From Anodontia alba (taxonomy: Eukaryota > Mollusca > Bivalvia > Lucinida > Lucinidae): a DNA stretch of 64,000 nucleotides. This document shows positions 43,001 through 49,380 of this stretch, one piece after another. A program made the position numbers and the translations under genes. The notes under the pieces are model-generated. The model was given only the letters and a program-made list of their open reading frames with translations, had not been told where the DNA came from and made no database searches. Each line of letters begins with the position of its first letter. The stretch's first letter is position 1. The stretch is from NCBI GenBank assembly GCA_964016985.1, contig OZ024823.1, positions 113,855,459 through 113,919,458 of the forward strand, read 5' to 3'.

Positions 43001-43447
43001 GATAAGCCAGCAAAACGTTCTACACCCGGACACACCTGTATAAGAACCCTCCAGTGACGGTTGAGTTGCAAGGTTCACTTCACCATTCTCGTCTGCTGTG
43101 AAACAACAAACTGACTCGAACAAGGCATTCCCTTCCCGTATTGTTGCATGTAGTGTGGTCTTCTGGTGCCTGTCAAGATCTGATATCTTCAGCTCTAGGA
43201 CATCATCCATCAATAGATGGCCTTCTGGTTGAATTCGTAAATGTGGCCCTGTAGACATGCTCTTCCTCAGTGGTGTAACGATCCATGCTTGGTGATATTT
43301 ACACAGAAAGTGCGATTGTAAGTTGACAGCTACAGCCGATGACAAATGACGTCTTGTCCTTTGAGATATTCCAGGTCCGGAGGGCTTCCCGTCTGTTTCG
43401 TGGAGACACAGCCTCGCAAGCCTATACAATCTCCGTCGAAAAATCAT
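19157..43447 (-). CDS. Type-I acyl-CoA thioesterase (ACOT/BAAT family), 8 exons, complete
   Basis: Hydrolyses fatty acyl-CoA to free fatty acid and CoA; family members work in mitochondria, peroxisomes or cytosol. Exons in coding order: 43036-43447, 41525-41788, 38866-39035, 36129-36242, 30108-30193, 23281-23365, 21174-21375, 19157-19263. They sum to exactly 1440 bp, 479 residues plus TGA, with every junction GT-AG and in frame; human ACOT2 is also about 480 residues. Residues about 65-225 match the BAAT/thioester-hydrolase N-terminal domain, and 226-479 the alpha/beta-hydrolase BAAT_C domain. Triad: Ser305 in GVSKGG, Asp in GEDD (392/393), His426 in AGHLIEPP. Ser rather than Cys at the nucleophile favours thioesterase over bile-acid amidation. 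The N-terminus [15 protein letters not shown] is Arg-rich without early acids, typical of a mitochondrial presequence. The C-terminus PRK is not a canonical peroxisomal SKL signal. Divergent partner of the gene at 50055. Confidence 0.95.
19399..19592. mobile_element. Family B MITE
   Basis: Ends 'atagcaacagataaggcgc' and 'cttatctgtagctat' are imperfect inverted repeats. The central hairpin 'actcattagaagcgccgcgg' pairs with 'cgaggcgcttctaatgagt'. The arms, with 'tttctcaacaagaacatac', differ from family A. Others at about 45600-45800 and 52254-52460. Confidence 0.8.
20318..20647 (-). mobile_element. Family A MITE with duplicated hairpin arm
   Basis: Ends 'catcacgaaaacatacctat' and 'ggcgtattttcgtaatg'. 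After a complete central hairpin an extra copy of one arm (from 'accgaggcggttcgaacgag' to 'gagcagaaatatg') is present, making the element about 50 bp longer than its siblings. Confidence 0.85.
20681..20925. mobile_element. Family G foldback element
   Basis: Inverted ends 'atgagccagcgcaggacc' and 'cgaacgctgactcat'. Interior has 'cgaccagcgaagtctcagat' and 'tggatagcccggaggttgta'-type text (reverse strand) shared with the copies at 17904 and 45175. Confidence 0.75.
20977..21083. mobile_element. Family E 107-bp palindrome
   Basis: Same length and sequence as 11549-11655, with 'cccagctagcattctacgta' and its inverse at the end. It sits inside a decayed pogo-like element (20940-21120, ending 'aggtttaactgta'). 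No clear 4-bp duplication here. Confidence 0.85.
21174..21375 (-). CDS. ACOT (minus) exon 7, catalytic Asp and His
   Basis: A 202-bp exon with acceptor atattgcag/GTGTGG and donor TTGTATG/gtacgt. It encodes [17 protein letters not shown], an intervening helix region, then [22 protein letters not shown] holds the acid and AGHLIEPP the catalytic His of the alpha/beta-hydrolase triad. Confidence 0.95.
21598..21690. repeat. Family K small hairpin repeat
   Basis: 'gagtaccctaaaaggaaat' faces 'tttccttttagagtagac', with outer 'ccttttgaaaag'/'cttttcagaagg'. The same motif recurs at about 37640-37710, 39240-39330, 42280-42360, 48510-48620, 50600-50690 and 54280-54340. Confidence 0.6.
21742..22020 (+). 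mobile_element. Family A MITE
   Basis: Ends 'cattacgataacatgcctat' and 'ggcatgttttcatgatg'. The central hairpin is perfect over more than 25 bp per arm. Confidence 0.92.
22452..22567. repeat. Long near-perfect hairpin
   Basis: Arms of about 55 bp: 'cttgcctgagagcaatccgt' pairs with 'acggattgctctcaggcaag', continuing outward through 'gcaatattagactagt' and 'aacatatttactcgc' with their complements, around the loop 'gtggacttaggtccac'. No second copy is seen in the window. Confidence 0.85.
22581..22798. mobile_element. Family G foldback element
   Basis: Inverted ends 'gagccagcgcacgacaaaac' and 'ttttgtcgtgcactggct'. Interior palindromes around 'agactcagatcagcttgac'. Directly abuts the long hairpin at 22452-22567. 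Confidence 0.78.
23281..23365 (-). CDS. ACOT (minus) exon 6
   Basis: An 85-bp exon with acceptor tattccag/ATTTGAAG and donor ACACCG/gtaggc. It encodes [19 protein letters not shown] then QYTKEDLTP, aligning with [15 protein letters not shown] of the plus-strand paralogue and with the variable loop region before the catalytic Asp in mammalian ACOTs. Confidence 0.93.
23766..24030 (+). mobile_element. Family A MITE
   Basis: Ends 'cattacgaaaacatgcctat' and 'ataggcatgttttcgtgttg'. The central hairpin has 'actcgttcgaaccgcctc', a substitution mirrored on the opposite arm (ttcgaacgagt). Confidence 0.9.
24313..24519 (+). repeat. Copia 5' LTR
   Basis: Starts TGTTAATTTCATATAAACTG and ends GTTAGCGTTTAACA (TG..CA, with a TGTTAA/TTAACA terminal inverted repeat). 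Contains one palindromic TGACGTCA (24409-24416) and 'caacaatatagtgtacagtg'. Clearly homologous to the 3' LTR with scattered differences. Confidence 0.9.
24522..24537 (+). promoter_or_regulatory. Primer-binding site, initiator tRNA-Met type
   Basis: TGGTGGCAGAGCGTGG, two bases after the LTR, closely resembles the complement of an initiator Met tRNA 3' end (TGGTAGCAGAGGATGG), the usual primer of copia elements. Confidence 0.75.
24651..25090 (+). pseudogene. Copia gag remnant
   Basis: Opens with an ATG and [19 protein letters not shown], then [18 protein letters not shown], typical of the capsid start in animal copia elements. Continuation needs a frame change near 24770 and passes at least one stop near 24880 ([47 protein letters not shown]). 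Confidence 0.8.
25091..25681 (+). pseudogene. Copia protease and GAG-pre-integrase remnant
   Basis: A long open stretch encoding [39 protein letters not shown] (protease-like C-terminal half) and [20 protein letters not shown], the His-containing zinc-binding segment before integrase. The protease active-site region itself is not intact in this frame. Confidence 0.75.
25687..26470 (+). pseudogene. Copia integrase remnant
   Basis: Catalytic core pieces: [20 protein letters not shown] (first Asp region) and [13 protein letters not shown] (second Asp). Then a C-terminal part with [20 protein letters not shown] and [14 protein letters not shown], followed by [16 protein letters not shown] text in another frame. 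Stops interrupt at about 25917 and 26045. Confidence 0.8.
26471..28490 (+). pseudogene. Copia reverse transcriptase and RNase H remnant
   Basis: [19 protein letters not shown], then [19 protein letters not shown] and [14 protein letters not shown]; the YVDD-type box appears as HADDFHHDG. After the nested [14 protein letters not shown] and [13 protein letters not shown] resume. RNase [10 protein letters not shown], then [15 protein letters not shown] and [16 protein letters not shown]. Several in-frame stops and at least two frameshifts make it non-functional. Confidence 0.85.
27530..27704. mobile_element. Pogo-like MITE nested in copia RT
   Basis: 175 bp, CAGTGGAACCTTGATAAATT at the left and GAATTATCGAGGTTCTACTG at the right, flanked by TA on both sides (27528-27529 and 27705-27706). 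Removing it and one TA restores homology of the retrotransposon sequence across the site. Confidence 0.9.
28614..28634 (+). promoter_or_regulatory. Copia polypurine tract
   Basis: 'caaaaacgaaaagagagag', about 10 bp upstream of the 3' LTR, the expected position for the plus-strand primer. Confidence 0.6.
28644..28858 (+). repeat. Copia 3' LTR with three CRE motifs
   Basis: Starts TGTTAACTTCACGTATACTG and ends GTTAGCGTTTAAC. It is longer than the 5' LTR because of extra copies of a TGACGTCA octamer: perfect octamers at 28732-28739, 28742-28749 and 28750-28757. TGACGTCA is the consensus CREB/ATF site. Confidence 0.9.
29175..29260 (-). repeat. SINE tail fragment
   Basis: Reverse-strand match to the SINE body: 'tttacctaaccacatttt', 'ctctaagcggttaaccagta', 'gtgcacattctttc'. 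Head absent. Confidence 0.65.
29261..30107. other. Intronic DNA, no exon recognised
   Basis: AT-rich. Open frames around 29370-29804 are Lys/Ile-rich without recognisable features and include an A-run at 29592-29607. Treated as non-coding intron 5 sequence of the minus-strand thioesterase gene. Confidence 0.5.
30108..30193 (-). CDS. ACOT (minus) exon 5
   Basis: An 86-bp exon with acceptor ttgcag/ATCAGC and donor GTTGA/gtgagt. It encodes [19 protein letters not shown], then YQGRHIPPV. It matches AAVVINGSVANVGGTLHYKG..LPPV of mammalian ACOTs. Same length and phase as the plus-strand exon at 61173-61258. Confidence 0.93.
30245..30640. repeat. Family H foldback copies, degraded
   Basis: Two sets of landmarks: 'cccaatctctggccatattc' and 'gataatttgcatgaaacgcc', with 'gtcacctgctgaaatttata' at the right end. 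The element is split by unrelated sequence around 30390-30520. Confidence 0.5.
30895..31340 (+). repeat. Two PLE-like 3' tails
   Basis: 'ttatttcgatgggctgtatt' at about 30917 and 'ggtgcctcggaaaggctgtg' with 'tttcgtgattgttgcatttc' at about 31270. Same tail consensus as at 7310. Confidence 0.45.
31517..31728. mobile_element. Family F MITE
   Basis: Ends 'aacacttgtcatgctgaat' and 'ttcagcataacaagggtt' are inverted repeats. The centre is a hairpin 'cagatccagatcagttggct' against 'agccaactgatcttgatcta'. About 210 bp, non-coding. Copies also at 42734, 55577, 59704 and 61269. Confidence 0.85.
32290..33250 (-). pseudogene. PLE-like reverse transcriptase fragment, minus strand
   Basis: Minus-strand RT remains. 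At about 33000-33195 [19 protein letters not shown] and [19 protein letters not shown] are the RT palm motif; next, in a shifted frame, SRYFDDLSN carries the catalytic Asp pair (about 32960-32990). At 32674-32871 [17 protein letters not shown] follows. Frameshifts and stops make it dead. 3' sequence of the element probably extends to about 31740. It provides an un-hypermutated reference for the copy at 34035. Confidence 0.75.
33440..33540 (+). repeat. PLE-like 3' tail
   Basis: 'gtggcatgaaaaggctgta' then 'cttgtgactatgagctttca' matches the 3'-tail consensus. Followed shortly by a long (TG)n array. Confidence 0.4.
33579..33658. repeat. (TG)n microsatellite
   Basis: About 40 uninterrupted TG units. 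Confidence 0.97.
34035..35460 (+). pseudogene. A-to-G hypermutated PLE-like retroelement
   Basis: A plus-strand copy of the same RT family as 4759-5590 and 32290-33250, with an extraordinary A-depleted, G-rich coding strand; one 60-base line (34801-34860) has a single A. Family motifs are recognisable but A codons read as G: the GIPMGTNCAP-type motif reads [20 protein letters not shown] reads [10 protein letters not shown], and the YLDD-type catalytic box reads YLGG. Downstream [19 protein letters not shown] is nearly intact and SEPEFYGDLVYRF is [13 protein letters not shown]. The 3' part aligns base by base with 4759-5200 (minus), again with G for A. Catalytically dead. 5' truncated near 34035; the 3' end is near 'cttaccttttttgtaattt'. 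It lies in intron 4 of the minus-strand thioesterase gene. Confidence 0.85.
35610..35690 (+). repeat. PLE-like 3' tail, degraded
   Basis: 'ttgcgaggactctgttctgt' then 'gaatttggcctttgcctggt' resembles the tail consensus weakly. Confidence 0.3.
35711..35945. mobile_element. Family D MITE
   Basis: Ends 'gggcccagttgttcaaaact' and 'ctttgaacaactgggccc'. Central hairpin 'gtgagtagcttttgcagcta' with its complement. Confidence 0.88.
36129..36242 (-). CDS. ACOT (minus) exon 4, nucleophile Ser
   Basis: A 114-bp, phase 0-0 exon with acceptor gtttacag/GAAGCC and donor CCAAAG/gtagaa. It encodes [13 protein letters not shown], then [20 protein letters not shown]. The nucleophile elbow G-V-S-K-G-G is identical in layout to GISKGG of ACOTs. 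Confidence 0.96.
36426..36704 (-). mobile_element. Family A MITE
   Basis: Ends 'catcacgaaaacatgcctat' and 'ggcatgttttcgtaatg'. Perfect central hairpin at about 36540-36600. Confidence 0.92.
36705..38116. other. Intronic DNA, no exon recognised
   Basis: Contains a family K hairpin at about 37640-37710 ('ggaaaaggggtctactcttt' facing 'aaagtacaccccttttc'). Otherwise unremarkable intron 3 sequence. Confidence 0.5.
38117..38391 (-). mobile_element. Family A MITE
   Basis: Ends 'catcacgaaaacatgcctat' and 'aggcttgttttcgtaatg'. The hairpin tip is shortened to 'ccgcctcggcgg'. Confidence 0.9.
38866..39035 (-). CDS. ACOT (minus) exon 3
   Basis: A 170-bp exon with acceptor ttttcag/GTGACGG and donor TTTATG/gtaag. 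It encodes [20 protein letters not shown], then [19 protein letters not shown] and [17 protein letters not shown] and YEDLP correspond to PFPGIVDMFG and YEDLP in mammalian ACOTs: first strand and oxyanion region of the hydrolase fold. Confidence 0.96.
39332..39383. repeat. (TG)n microsatellite
   Basis: About 26 TG units running into a short TA run, at the outer edge of the inverted-repeat element that follows. Confidence 0.95.
39380..39963. mobile_element. Foldback element with about 130-bp arms
   Basis: The left arm (39388-39512: 'ccagaaaagaaaaaagtaaa' to 'ggtttctataggaacaac') and right arm (39834-39961: 'gttgttcctatagaaaccaa' to 'tttttcttttctgg') are long inverted repeats. The 320-bp centre is unrelated and shows no coding frame. 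TG and TA arrays border the two outer ends. Confidence 0.8.
39996..40079. repeat. (TA)n microsatellite
   Basis: About 40 TA units with one interruption. Confidence 0.96.
40571..41121. mobile_element. Foldback element, 30-bp inverted ends
   Basis: 'gaggcttataattttactaa' then 'cggggctat' at the left, and the inverse 'atagccccgttagtagaatt' then 'ataagcctc' at the right. The interior includes a family H hairpin (40765-40935: 'tttcatgcaaactgaaagtt'). Confidence 0.65.
41129..41385. mobile_element. MITE-like inverted repeat, 41-bp arms
   Basis: 'caacgccactgaaaacgctt' continuing to 'ttttagatatacatat', with the inverse at the other end. Inside, 'tatccccgggggacc' occurs in direct orientation on both halves. 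No coding capacity. Confidence 0.7.
41525..41788 (-). CDS. ACOT (minus) exon 2
   Basis: A 264-bp exon with acceptor gttccag/GTGTGTC and donor CCACCGG/gtgagt. It encodes [20 protein letters not shown], then a segment with VTTNIAVYN, then [20 protein letters not shown]. In ACOT/BAAT proteins this is the second half of the N-terminal beta-sandwich domain and the linker; PMG.LW, VRAGRVRGTLFLPP are the human counterparts. Confidence 0.96.
41954..42018. repeat. Small perfect hairpin (family L)
   Basis: 'gcaaacagtggagaccctga' with 'tcagacgccgcattctgcgg' and the complementary second arm ending 'tccactgtttgc'. Same type at about 45060, 45480, 50341, 53568 and 58736. Confidence 0.7.
42210..42420. repeat. 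Family K hairpin repeat
   Basis: 'tctactctaaaaggaaagaa' pairs with 'ttctttcgttttagagtaga' around 'tttgctcccaagggagcatg'. Confidence 0.65.
42734..42946. mobile_element. Family F MITE
   Basis: Ends 'ttaacccttgccatgctgaa' and 'gtaggacattggttaa'. Central hairpin 'cagatccagatcagttggct' with its complement. Confidence 0.85.
43036..43447 (-). CDS. ACOT (minus) exon 1, start and presequence
   Basis: A 412-bp coding exon. The ATG at 43447 is the first in frame; the donor is ATACAG/gtgtgt. The N-terminal 60 residues are rich in Arg, Leu and Ser with almost no acidic residues at first ([28 protein letters not shown]), then [14 protein letters not shown] starts the conserved domain. [20 protein letters not shown] and [15 protein letters not shown] follow. 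Human ACOT2 likewise carries a presequence before MAATLILEPAG. Confidence 0.9.
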
Positions 43448-43452
43448 TTAAT

Positions 43453-43466
43453 CTGAAAACACAAAA
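43453..43466 (-). promoter_or_regulatory. Probable 3' splice site in 5' UTR
   Basis: Minus strand 'ttattttgtgttttcag' then 'attaaATG': a good acceptor five bases before the start codon. It suggests an upstream non-coding exon in the shared intergenic region; that exon was not located. Confidence 0.5.
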
Positions 43467-43985
43467 TAATCGCTAATCAGTAGGAGGAAATCTTATCTTT
43501 GCTAATCGACATATTGCCATTAACCACTTATTATTAAACCCCCATCCAGACCCTCAGTTACAGATTTTCCATGTCCACATTTGCCATTTAGACCTTCCAA
43601 CATTGGTGAGAGTGTCTACACTTTTGGAGTTCGACATAAGAAAACAAAATAGCTTATTTCTACATGTTCGAGCTACAGTATAGACTAATTACACTTCCAA
43701 ATGGTTTCTACAAAATATATCTGGTTCTAAGACATATACTAGCACCCCAGCTCAACTCCGACATGTCCGGGAGTTCCTCTCCAACCAATAAAGGAACTCC
43801 CGCACCCACCCGGCCCTGCAACCACTCCGCGCACGCACCTACTGCTATCCCTACATAACCAACCTCACGCAAACAGGCGCATTAATAAAATACGTACCTA
43901 GCACATATAAACATACTTCACACACACATACGCACACATGCACGCACACACGTATTCAATCTTCACATCTTGCAGATTACAAAAT

Positions 43986-44600
43986 CAGTGAACCCTTGTT
44001 ACAACGACAGCATTTGTTCCCAAAGACGTTGTCATTAAAATGAATTTGATGATGTTGTACAGAATACTTAATGAGCAGATTGATATGTAAGAAAGGTCTT
44101 GTTTTGTTCTTATTTCCCCATAGAACATATGTTTTTGGATATTTGTTAGAATCGCCTCATATTTCTTAAAAGTATTAAATACAATATTCTTGCATAATTT
44201 ATGACCAATTGTTACCTCTTAAGCGAAGGTTTCGTGACAGTCAACAGTGCTTGCATTAAGGGAAATCTGGGAGTCAGAGACTCCCAAAAAATGCCCTGGG
44301 ACTTCCAAAAATCAATGCCAGGAAGTCTTGGACTCCCAACTTTTAAAGATATTTAGTCATTTATAACAAAAATTTAGAGCTTAAGAATGGCGGTTTTACT
44401 CCATAAATGAGAGTTTAAGAATACTGAGGTTGAATTTTTGAAAGTGAGTGAAAAAAGTTGATCACCAAGACTTCCAGATATTGGAGCTAGGAAATCCTGG
44501 GACTTCCTGATTTTGACAGTTAGTGCAAGCACTGAGTCAAATTGTCATTATAACGAATTTTGTCGAGGTATCGAGTGTCGGTATATGCAGGGTTCGACTG
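43986..44600. mobile_element. Pogo-like element interrupted by another MITE
   Basis: Left end CAGTGAACCCTTGTTACAAC and right end 'gcagggttcgactg' followed by TA. The interior 'cgttgtcattaaaatgaatt' and 'gtcattataacgaattttgt' belong together once the insertion at 44247-44537 is removed. Confidence 0.75.
44247..44537. mobile_element. MITE inserted in pogo-like element
   Basis: Ends 'cagtgcttgca' and 'tgcaagcactg' are perfect inverted repeats. AGTCAA flanks both sides, a candidate 6-bp target duplication. The interior has repeated 'gggactcccaa'-like text. No transposase. Confidence 0.75.
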
Positions 44601-44694
44601 TATAATAAGACAACTCTTTAATTTTAAGATACATGTACATGATCATTGCTGAAACAAAGTATAACAAGACACAAGGTTACATGACTCAAGTCCC

Positions 44695-44890
44695 TTTGTT
44701 TGTTTGTTTGTGTTGAGGTTTTACGGCCCATTCAACCCACAGGGCCATGTCGAGCGCGGTCAGTTTTCCTAACCACACTTTTACAGGGCAGGCTTAGTCC
44801 TCTTAGCGGTTAGCCAGTATTATGCACATTCTTTCGCCAGAAACTGACAACTGCCCTTCTTGAATCAGCGGAAGCCCTTAGTTATAGGAG
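44695..44890 (-). repeat. SINE tail fragment
   Basis: Reverse-strand match: 'tgttgaggttttacggccca', 'gtcctcttagcggttagcca', 'cgccagaaactgacaactgc'. Head absent. Confidence 0.75.
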
Positions 44891-45054
44891 AATACTACCT
44901 ATATTTGCCCTAAGTATTCGGACAGACAGACATTTGCAAATAGAGTAGACCCAGATCAGACTCCGCAGACTATCTTGATCTTGTATCTGATCTTGGTGTA
45001 CACTTTTTGCCACCCATCCAACATTTTGCACTACAGACTATCAGTGCACATGGA

Positions 45055-45118
45055 TCCTGATCAGACGCCACAGAACGCGGCGTATGATCAGGATCTACAC
45101 TGTTTGCCACTCATCGAG
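45055..45118. repeat. Small hairpin (family L)
   Basis: 'tggatcctgatcagacgcca' facing 'ggcgtatgatcaggatctac'. Confidence 0.55.
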
Positions 45119-45174
45119 CATTTTTATTCGCATCTACAGGCACTAAAATAGACTTTTTCAGAGTTTTGGACAAG

Positions 45175-45387
45175 TATTGTAAGACCAGCGAAGACTCAGA
45201 TCAGCCCTACGCATCCGAGCAGGCTGATCAGAGTCGTCACTGATCGCATGTGCCTTCTACAGCATCCAGGCTATTCAAAGAGGAATAAACGAGAACATTT
45301 GCTATACTGGGTTGATGTAAAGGCTGATCTAAGTCTTTGCTGGTCACACAGGTCTTATTGTAGGTTTTGTCGTGCACTGGCTCATAT
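45175..45387. mobile_element. Family G foldback element
   Basis: 'gaccagcgaagactcagatc' on the left. The right end is 'ggttttgtcgtgcactggct'. Confidence 0.7.
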
Positions 45388-45599
45388 CATACCTCGATGG
45401 CCCTAAATATTTGAAATTATAAATCCTTTATGTAACTGTCCTAAAATTTTACGTCCAATCCACTACCTGTAGATGTGTCAAGACTAACCGTCTAGACCCT
45501 GATCAGCGGCCGCGTTCTATGGCGTCTGATCTGGGTCTGCACTGTTTTCTCAGGCCTGTCTGTCCAATTACCTAGGATTGTTAAGATATATCATATTTA

Positions 45600-45800
45600 C
45601 ATGGATCTAGATAAGATCGGGTGTCTTGTAAATAGTTTTCTTATTTCTCGACGAAAACATATGTTGAGGGTTCTCATTAGAAGCGCCTCGCCGAGGCACG
45701 TCTTATAAGAACCCACAACATATGTTTACGTCGAGAAATAAAAAAAAAGAATATAGATACTTTTTGGTTGAAAAAAGCGCCTTATCAATGTATGTATTGA
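45600..45800. mobile_element. Family B MITE
   Basis: 'tttctcgacgaaaacatatg' and its inverse 'catatgtttacgtcgagaaa' flank the core 'ctcattagaagcgcctcgc'. One arm of the core has mutated ('gaggcacgtcttataag'). Confidence 0.75.
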
Positions 45801-46299
45801 CGCTCGGACGAAGTTTTTATTGTTTTGATTAAAAATAGATGTACATGCATGTGAGGCGTGCTATTGCATAGCCAGATGTGTACGTATTTTTTTTTTTTTT
45901 TTTCTTCGTCTTAGCGGGTCGTCTACAACCACTGCTGGTCCCCTCCCCCTCCCACACATCACCACACATAAATAAACCCATCATCGAGGTGAAGGCCGTG
46001 GGTAATGAGAGAAAACTGCGATGCATTGATTTTGCATCGTCCCCGCAGAATAGCGCCTACACATGGAGTAAGTTTCTGCAGTGTAGAGGCTGTACACGCC
46101 TGTACTGATATTTCCTCACCTCCCCCGACCACCACTACCAAATCCTCGAGATGCAGAACGGACAGTTCCCCTATTTTACAAATAAACTAGTCCATAACAT
46201 TTTCTGTGCATTCTAGACGGATGGCGTGATGTGATCAAATAATGTATTCCTCTGAGTTCCCTATCTAGAAACAGTCGTGATATGAGCATATGAATATTG

Positions 46300-46303
46300 T
46301 TAC

Positions 46304-46346
<43 letters not shown>
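46300..46346. repeat. (CT)n (CA)n compound microsatellite
   Basis: About 12 CT units followed by about 11 CA units. Confidence 0.95.
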
Positions 46347-46347
<1 letters not shown>

Positions 46348-47565
46348 GCTTTACTTCATTTTCCGACTTTATCGATTTTAGATCACTTTAACATACAAAT
46401 ATTGAATATGTTGAAAGACATAAATATGATAAACCACACATCTTACCTCAGTGAGGTCACTAAGTTATCAGAGAAGAAGGTCAAATATACTTTGTAACAC
46501 AAGTTCAAAGTACTATCTTTGCTTTCGAACTGTTATTTATTCCTCTGAAGACGCCATATCCAACTGTACCGCATCTTCTTATGTTTGTCTACTTTGTTAT
46601 TCACACTCTAGTCGTTACTTCGTGCGGAGTATAAAGGTCAATATTCGTAACGGAACAAGCGTTTACCTGACTATGACTGTTTAATATTTAATATTAAAGG
46701 CTATGTTTTGGAGATTTAACTAAACACAGGTATTTATTTCTTTGCTGATTCGACATATAGTGTTGTATTTCTGCATTTATCTTTGTAGTTTGATTTTTTT
46801 AAATGTAAATTTTACCAAATTAAATATCTCGAAGGCGCTTGGTTGACTATATGTTACGTATAACGGAATGTATTTAATGTTCGGACGGAGTTAACAACAG
46901 GGACCGTGCTGTTATAACTGAGGACTGTAGACACACTGCACGTCGGTATCAATTCTAAGCAATCTGGTCAGTCTTTGCTATTCGTATAGTATATGAAACC
47001 CTGTAAAATGTGTCGTATACAGTCTTCCACCTAACTAATAATGTCTCATTTGTGATTACAAATATTTTTATTCAGATTACTAATATATTTGTTCAGATTT
47101 AGGCCACCATTCTGATTGATGTCGAAAGGAAAGTAGAAGTCGGGACGTTGTGGTGAAATGATTATTCTCATAAACTTACATAATTTTATAGGCATAATTT
47201 CATTTTTATTCTTACATAGATATGCAATTTTTATCATAATGATAGGCCTAGTCGATGGATTTTAAGGGAACACGACAAGTATTTTCTGTCTTGGATTTTC
47301 TTCCATCCCACCTACCAGTTTGCACTGTCTGCTCTGTGTTCAGTGTAATATGTACTGGAACCATGAAGAAAGAGTTTTGTTCGGTTCAGCTTCTAAAATA
47401 TAACATAGAAGTAACTCTGATGTACCAGAATTCCGCGTTACGAGTGTTTTAGGTTAGGTAGGCTACTTGTGGTGTATCCAAGTACATGTAGCCTGGTGTT
47501 GACTAAATGGCATGTGTGCTAAAGATGTCTTCTAAGACCACTCGGGCCGGTTGGAGCGGGGATCA
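46347..47565. other. Intergenic, no gene recognised
   Basis: No known repeat family or exon identified by eye. AT-rich, several short frames without features. Confidence 0.45.
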
Positions 47566-47567
47566 TA

Positions 47568-47569
<2 letters not shown>

Positions 47570-47613
<44 letters not shown>
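47570..47613. repeat. (TG)n microsatellite
   Basis: About 21 TG units. It lies at the head of a 123-codon frame starting with Cys-Val repeats, which is an artefact of the array. Confidence 0.95.
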
Positions 47614-47616
<3 letters not shown>

Positions 47617-48221
47617 GCCAGGCAGGGCTTAAATTTCTCAGAGAGGGCAGATGATGGAGAAAATCTACAATCTGAAGTCAAATTCTGCCTCAAATACATT
47701 AAGATAAATATTTTTCTTGTATCTCCACGAAAACATCGGCGAGACATTTTTAATGAATACTCTCAACATGCCTTAAAATACCACTATTTTCTTGTTGAAA
47801 AAAAACAAAACTTCCTTGTAAACACTCGACGTCGTGTCGACGTCGCCGCGATGCCAAGTCGAATGGAAGTTTTTAGGTCGTTGTCTGTTTGCTGGGTTAT
47901 CTCCGGATGTTTTATATGTATAATTTCTTCGTACTTGTATGCTTAGAGAGACAAGTCTTTGTATTAATGCACTGTATTAAAAATTATTCGTATGCAGGGA
48001 CCTGAATTAAAATTTAATGGAACACGAGAAAATGGTAATTATGTCATACGCGAACAGCTAAGGACCAGATCATGCTGCGGATATTCTGAAGTATACATTC
48101 TTCAAGCAAATGCACTGATTAGACTGCGACAGAAAGGCCATTTCCTCACATTGCGTATTAAACGAGCACACCGGTGAGTGTAGCTTTAATAAATTATTTC
48201 AGTTTGTCACCTTTGATATTT

Positions 48222-48423
48222 GTGCCAACTCATGACAAAACGAGCAAAATGGCATCCGCCCAGTCTGATCAGAGTCATCGCTGTCCGCATGAAGAAAGCT
48301 TGGGTCCTTAGCTACCCATTGAGTGCACAAAGAAGACCGGTCAGACTGGGAAGATGTCCAGGCTGATCTGTCTTCTCTAGGTGTATATGCCATTGTGTTG
48401 GTTTTGTCATTAGTTGGCTCATT
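48222..48423. mobile_element. Family G foldback element
   Basis: Inverted ends 'gccaactcatgacaaaac' and 'gttttgtcattagttggc'. Interior 'catccgcccagtctgatcag' shared with 13616 and 49180. Confidence 0.75.
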
Positions 48424-48494
48424 TCTTACAACAGGGGCACTGTCGGTTTCTGCTTTTCTTTGAATGTATACTTCAGGAGAGGCGACCCTGTCAT

Positions 48495-48645
48495 AAACTG
48501 TGTCTCTTCTGAAAAAGGTCTACTCTGAAAGGAATGAATTAGCTCCCGGCCGTGGGAAAAAGTTCTTTCCTTCTATTGTAGACCCATTGTCGGCGAGAAA
48601 TTGTTTACTTTTAGAGTAGACCTGGTGTGCAGAAAAGCAAACAGG
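48495..48645. repeat. Family K hairpin repeat
   Basis: 'aggtctactctgaaaggaat' and 'ttactttttagagtagacct'-like arms (the right one reads 'tttacttttagagtagacc'). Confidence 0.5.
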
Positions 48646-49179
48646 AAGTCACAAAAATTTTCCTTTAAAAAAAAAAAAAAGAAGAAGACGGTAAATCCAT
48701 CAAGACTATCCAGAACCCTTAAAGGTCAAGCTCAGACAATATCGAAGATATTCTAAATAGAAGAAAAAGAGAAAGTAATACCCCAACCTGCTGCAAATAT
48801 AACATATTATCCAGTAAGTACCGTCGTATTGCACGCTGTAGTGATACGTGACCCGGCGCAACAGTGCATGGGCGTTACCCATCGGCGCTGGTGGCCGAGA
48901 TTATAACTTTACGCCCATTTTCTGACACACAACCACCTACTCCAGAAGCTTATAAGAAAATTTCACTAAAATGTCTCTAAATATTTGTTATCCTGCGATA
49001 TCGGAAGAATTATTTCCTAGAGACTCAAAAAGGTGTTCAAATAGCCTCTTTAAAGTTATAATGTTTATGTTCTTGGGCACCATATATACTGAATATCTCG
49101 ATCATTTCTGGTCCCGAACAGGGGCGATTAAAAATACGTCCGGGTATTCTTCTGTCCCTTTGGATTTCAAATTCTTGTA

Positions 49180-49380
49180 TGAGCTAGCGCACGATAAAAT
49201 CAACAAAATGGCATCCGCCCAGTCTGATCAGAGTCTTCGATTTGCGTTCAATGGGTAGCTAAGAACCCAAGCTTTCTTCATGTGGACAGTGAAGACTGAT
49301 CAGATTGGGCGAATGCCGAGGCTGATCTGAGTTTTCACTGGGCGCACGTGCCATTTTAAAGGTTTTGCCATGCGCTGGTT
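49180..49380. mobile_element. Family G foldback element
   Basis: Ends 'tgagctagcgcacgataaaa' and 'ggttttgccatgcgctggtt'. Interior 'gcatccgcccagtctgatca'. Confidence 0.75.

Noticed and set aside
47575..47946. 123-codon frame starting with Cys-Val repeats
   Set aside because: The start is the (TG)n array and the remainder shows no recognisable domain or splice framing.
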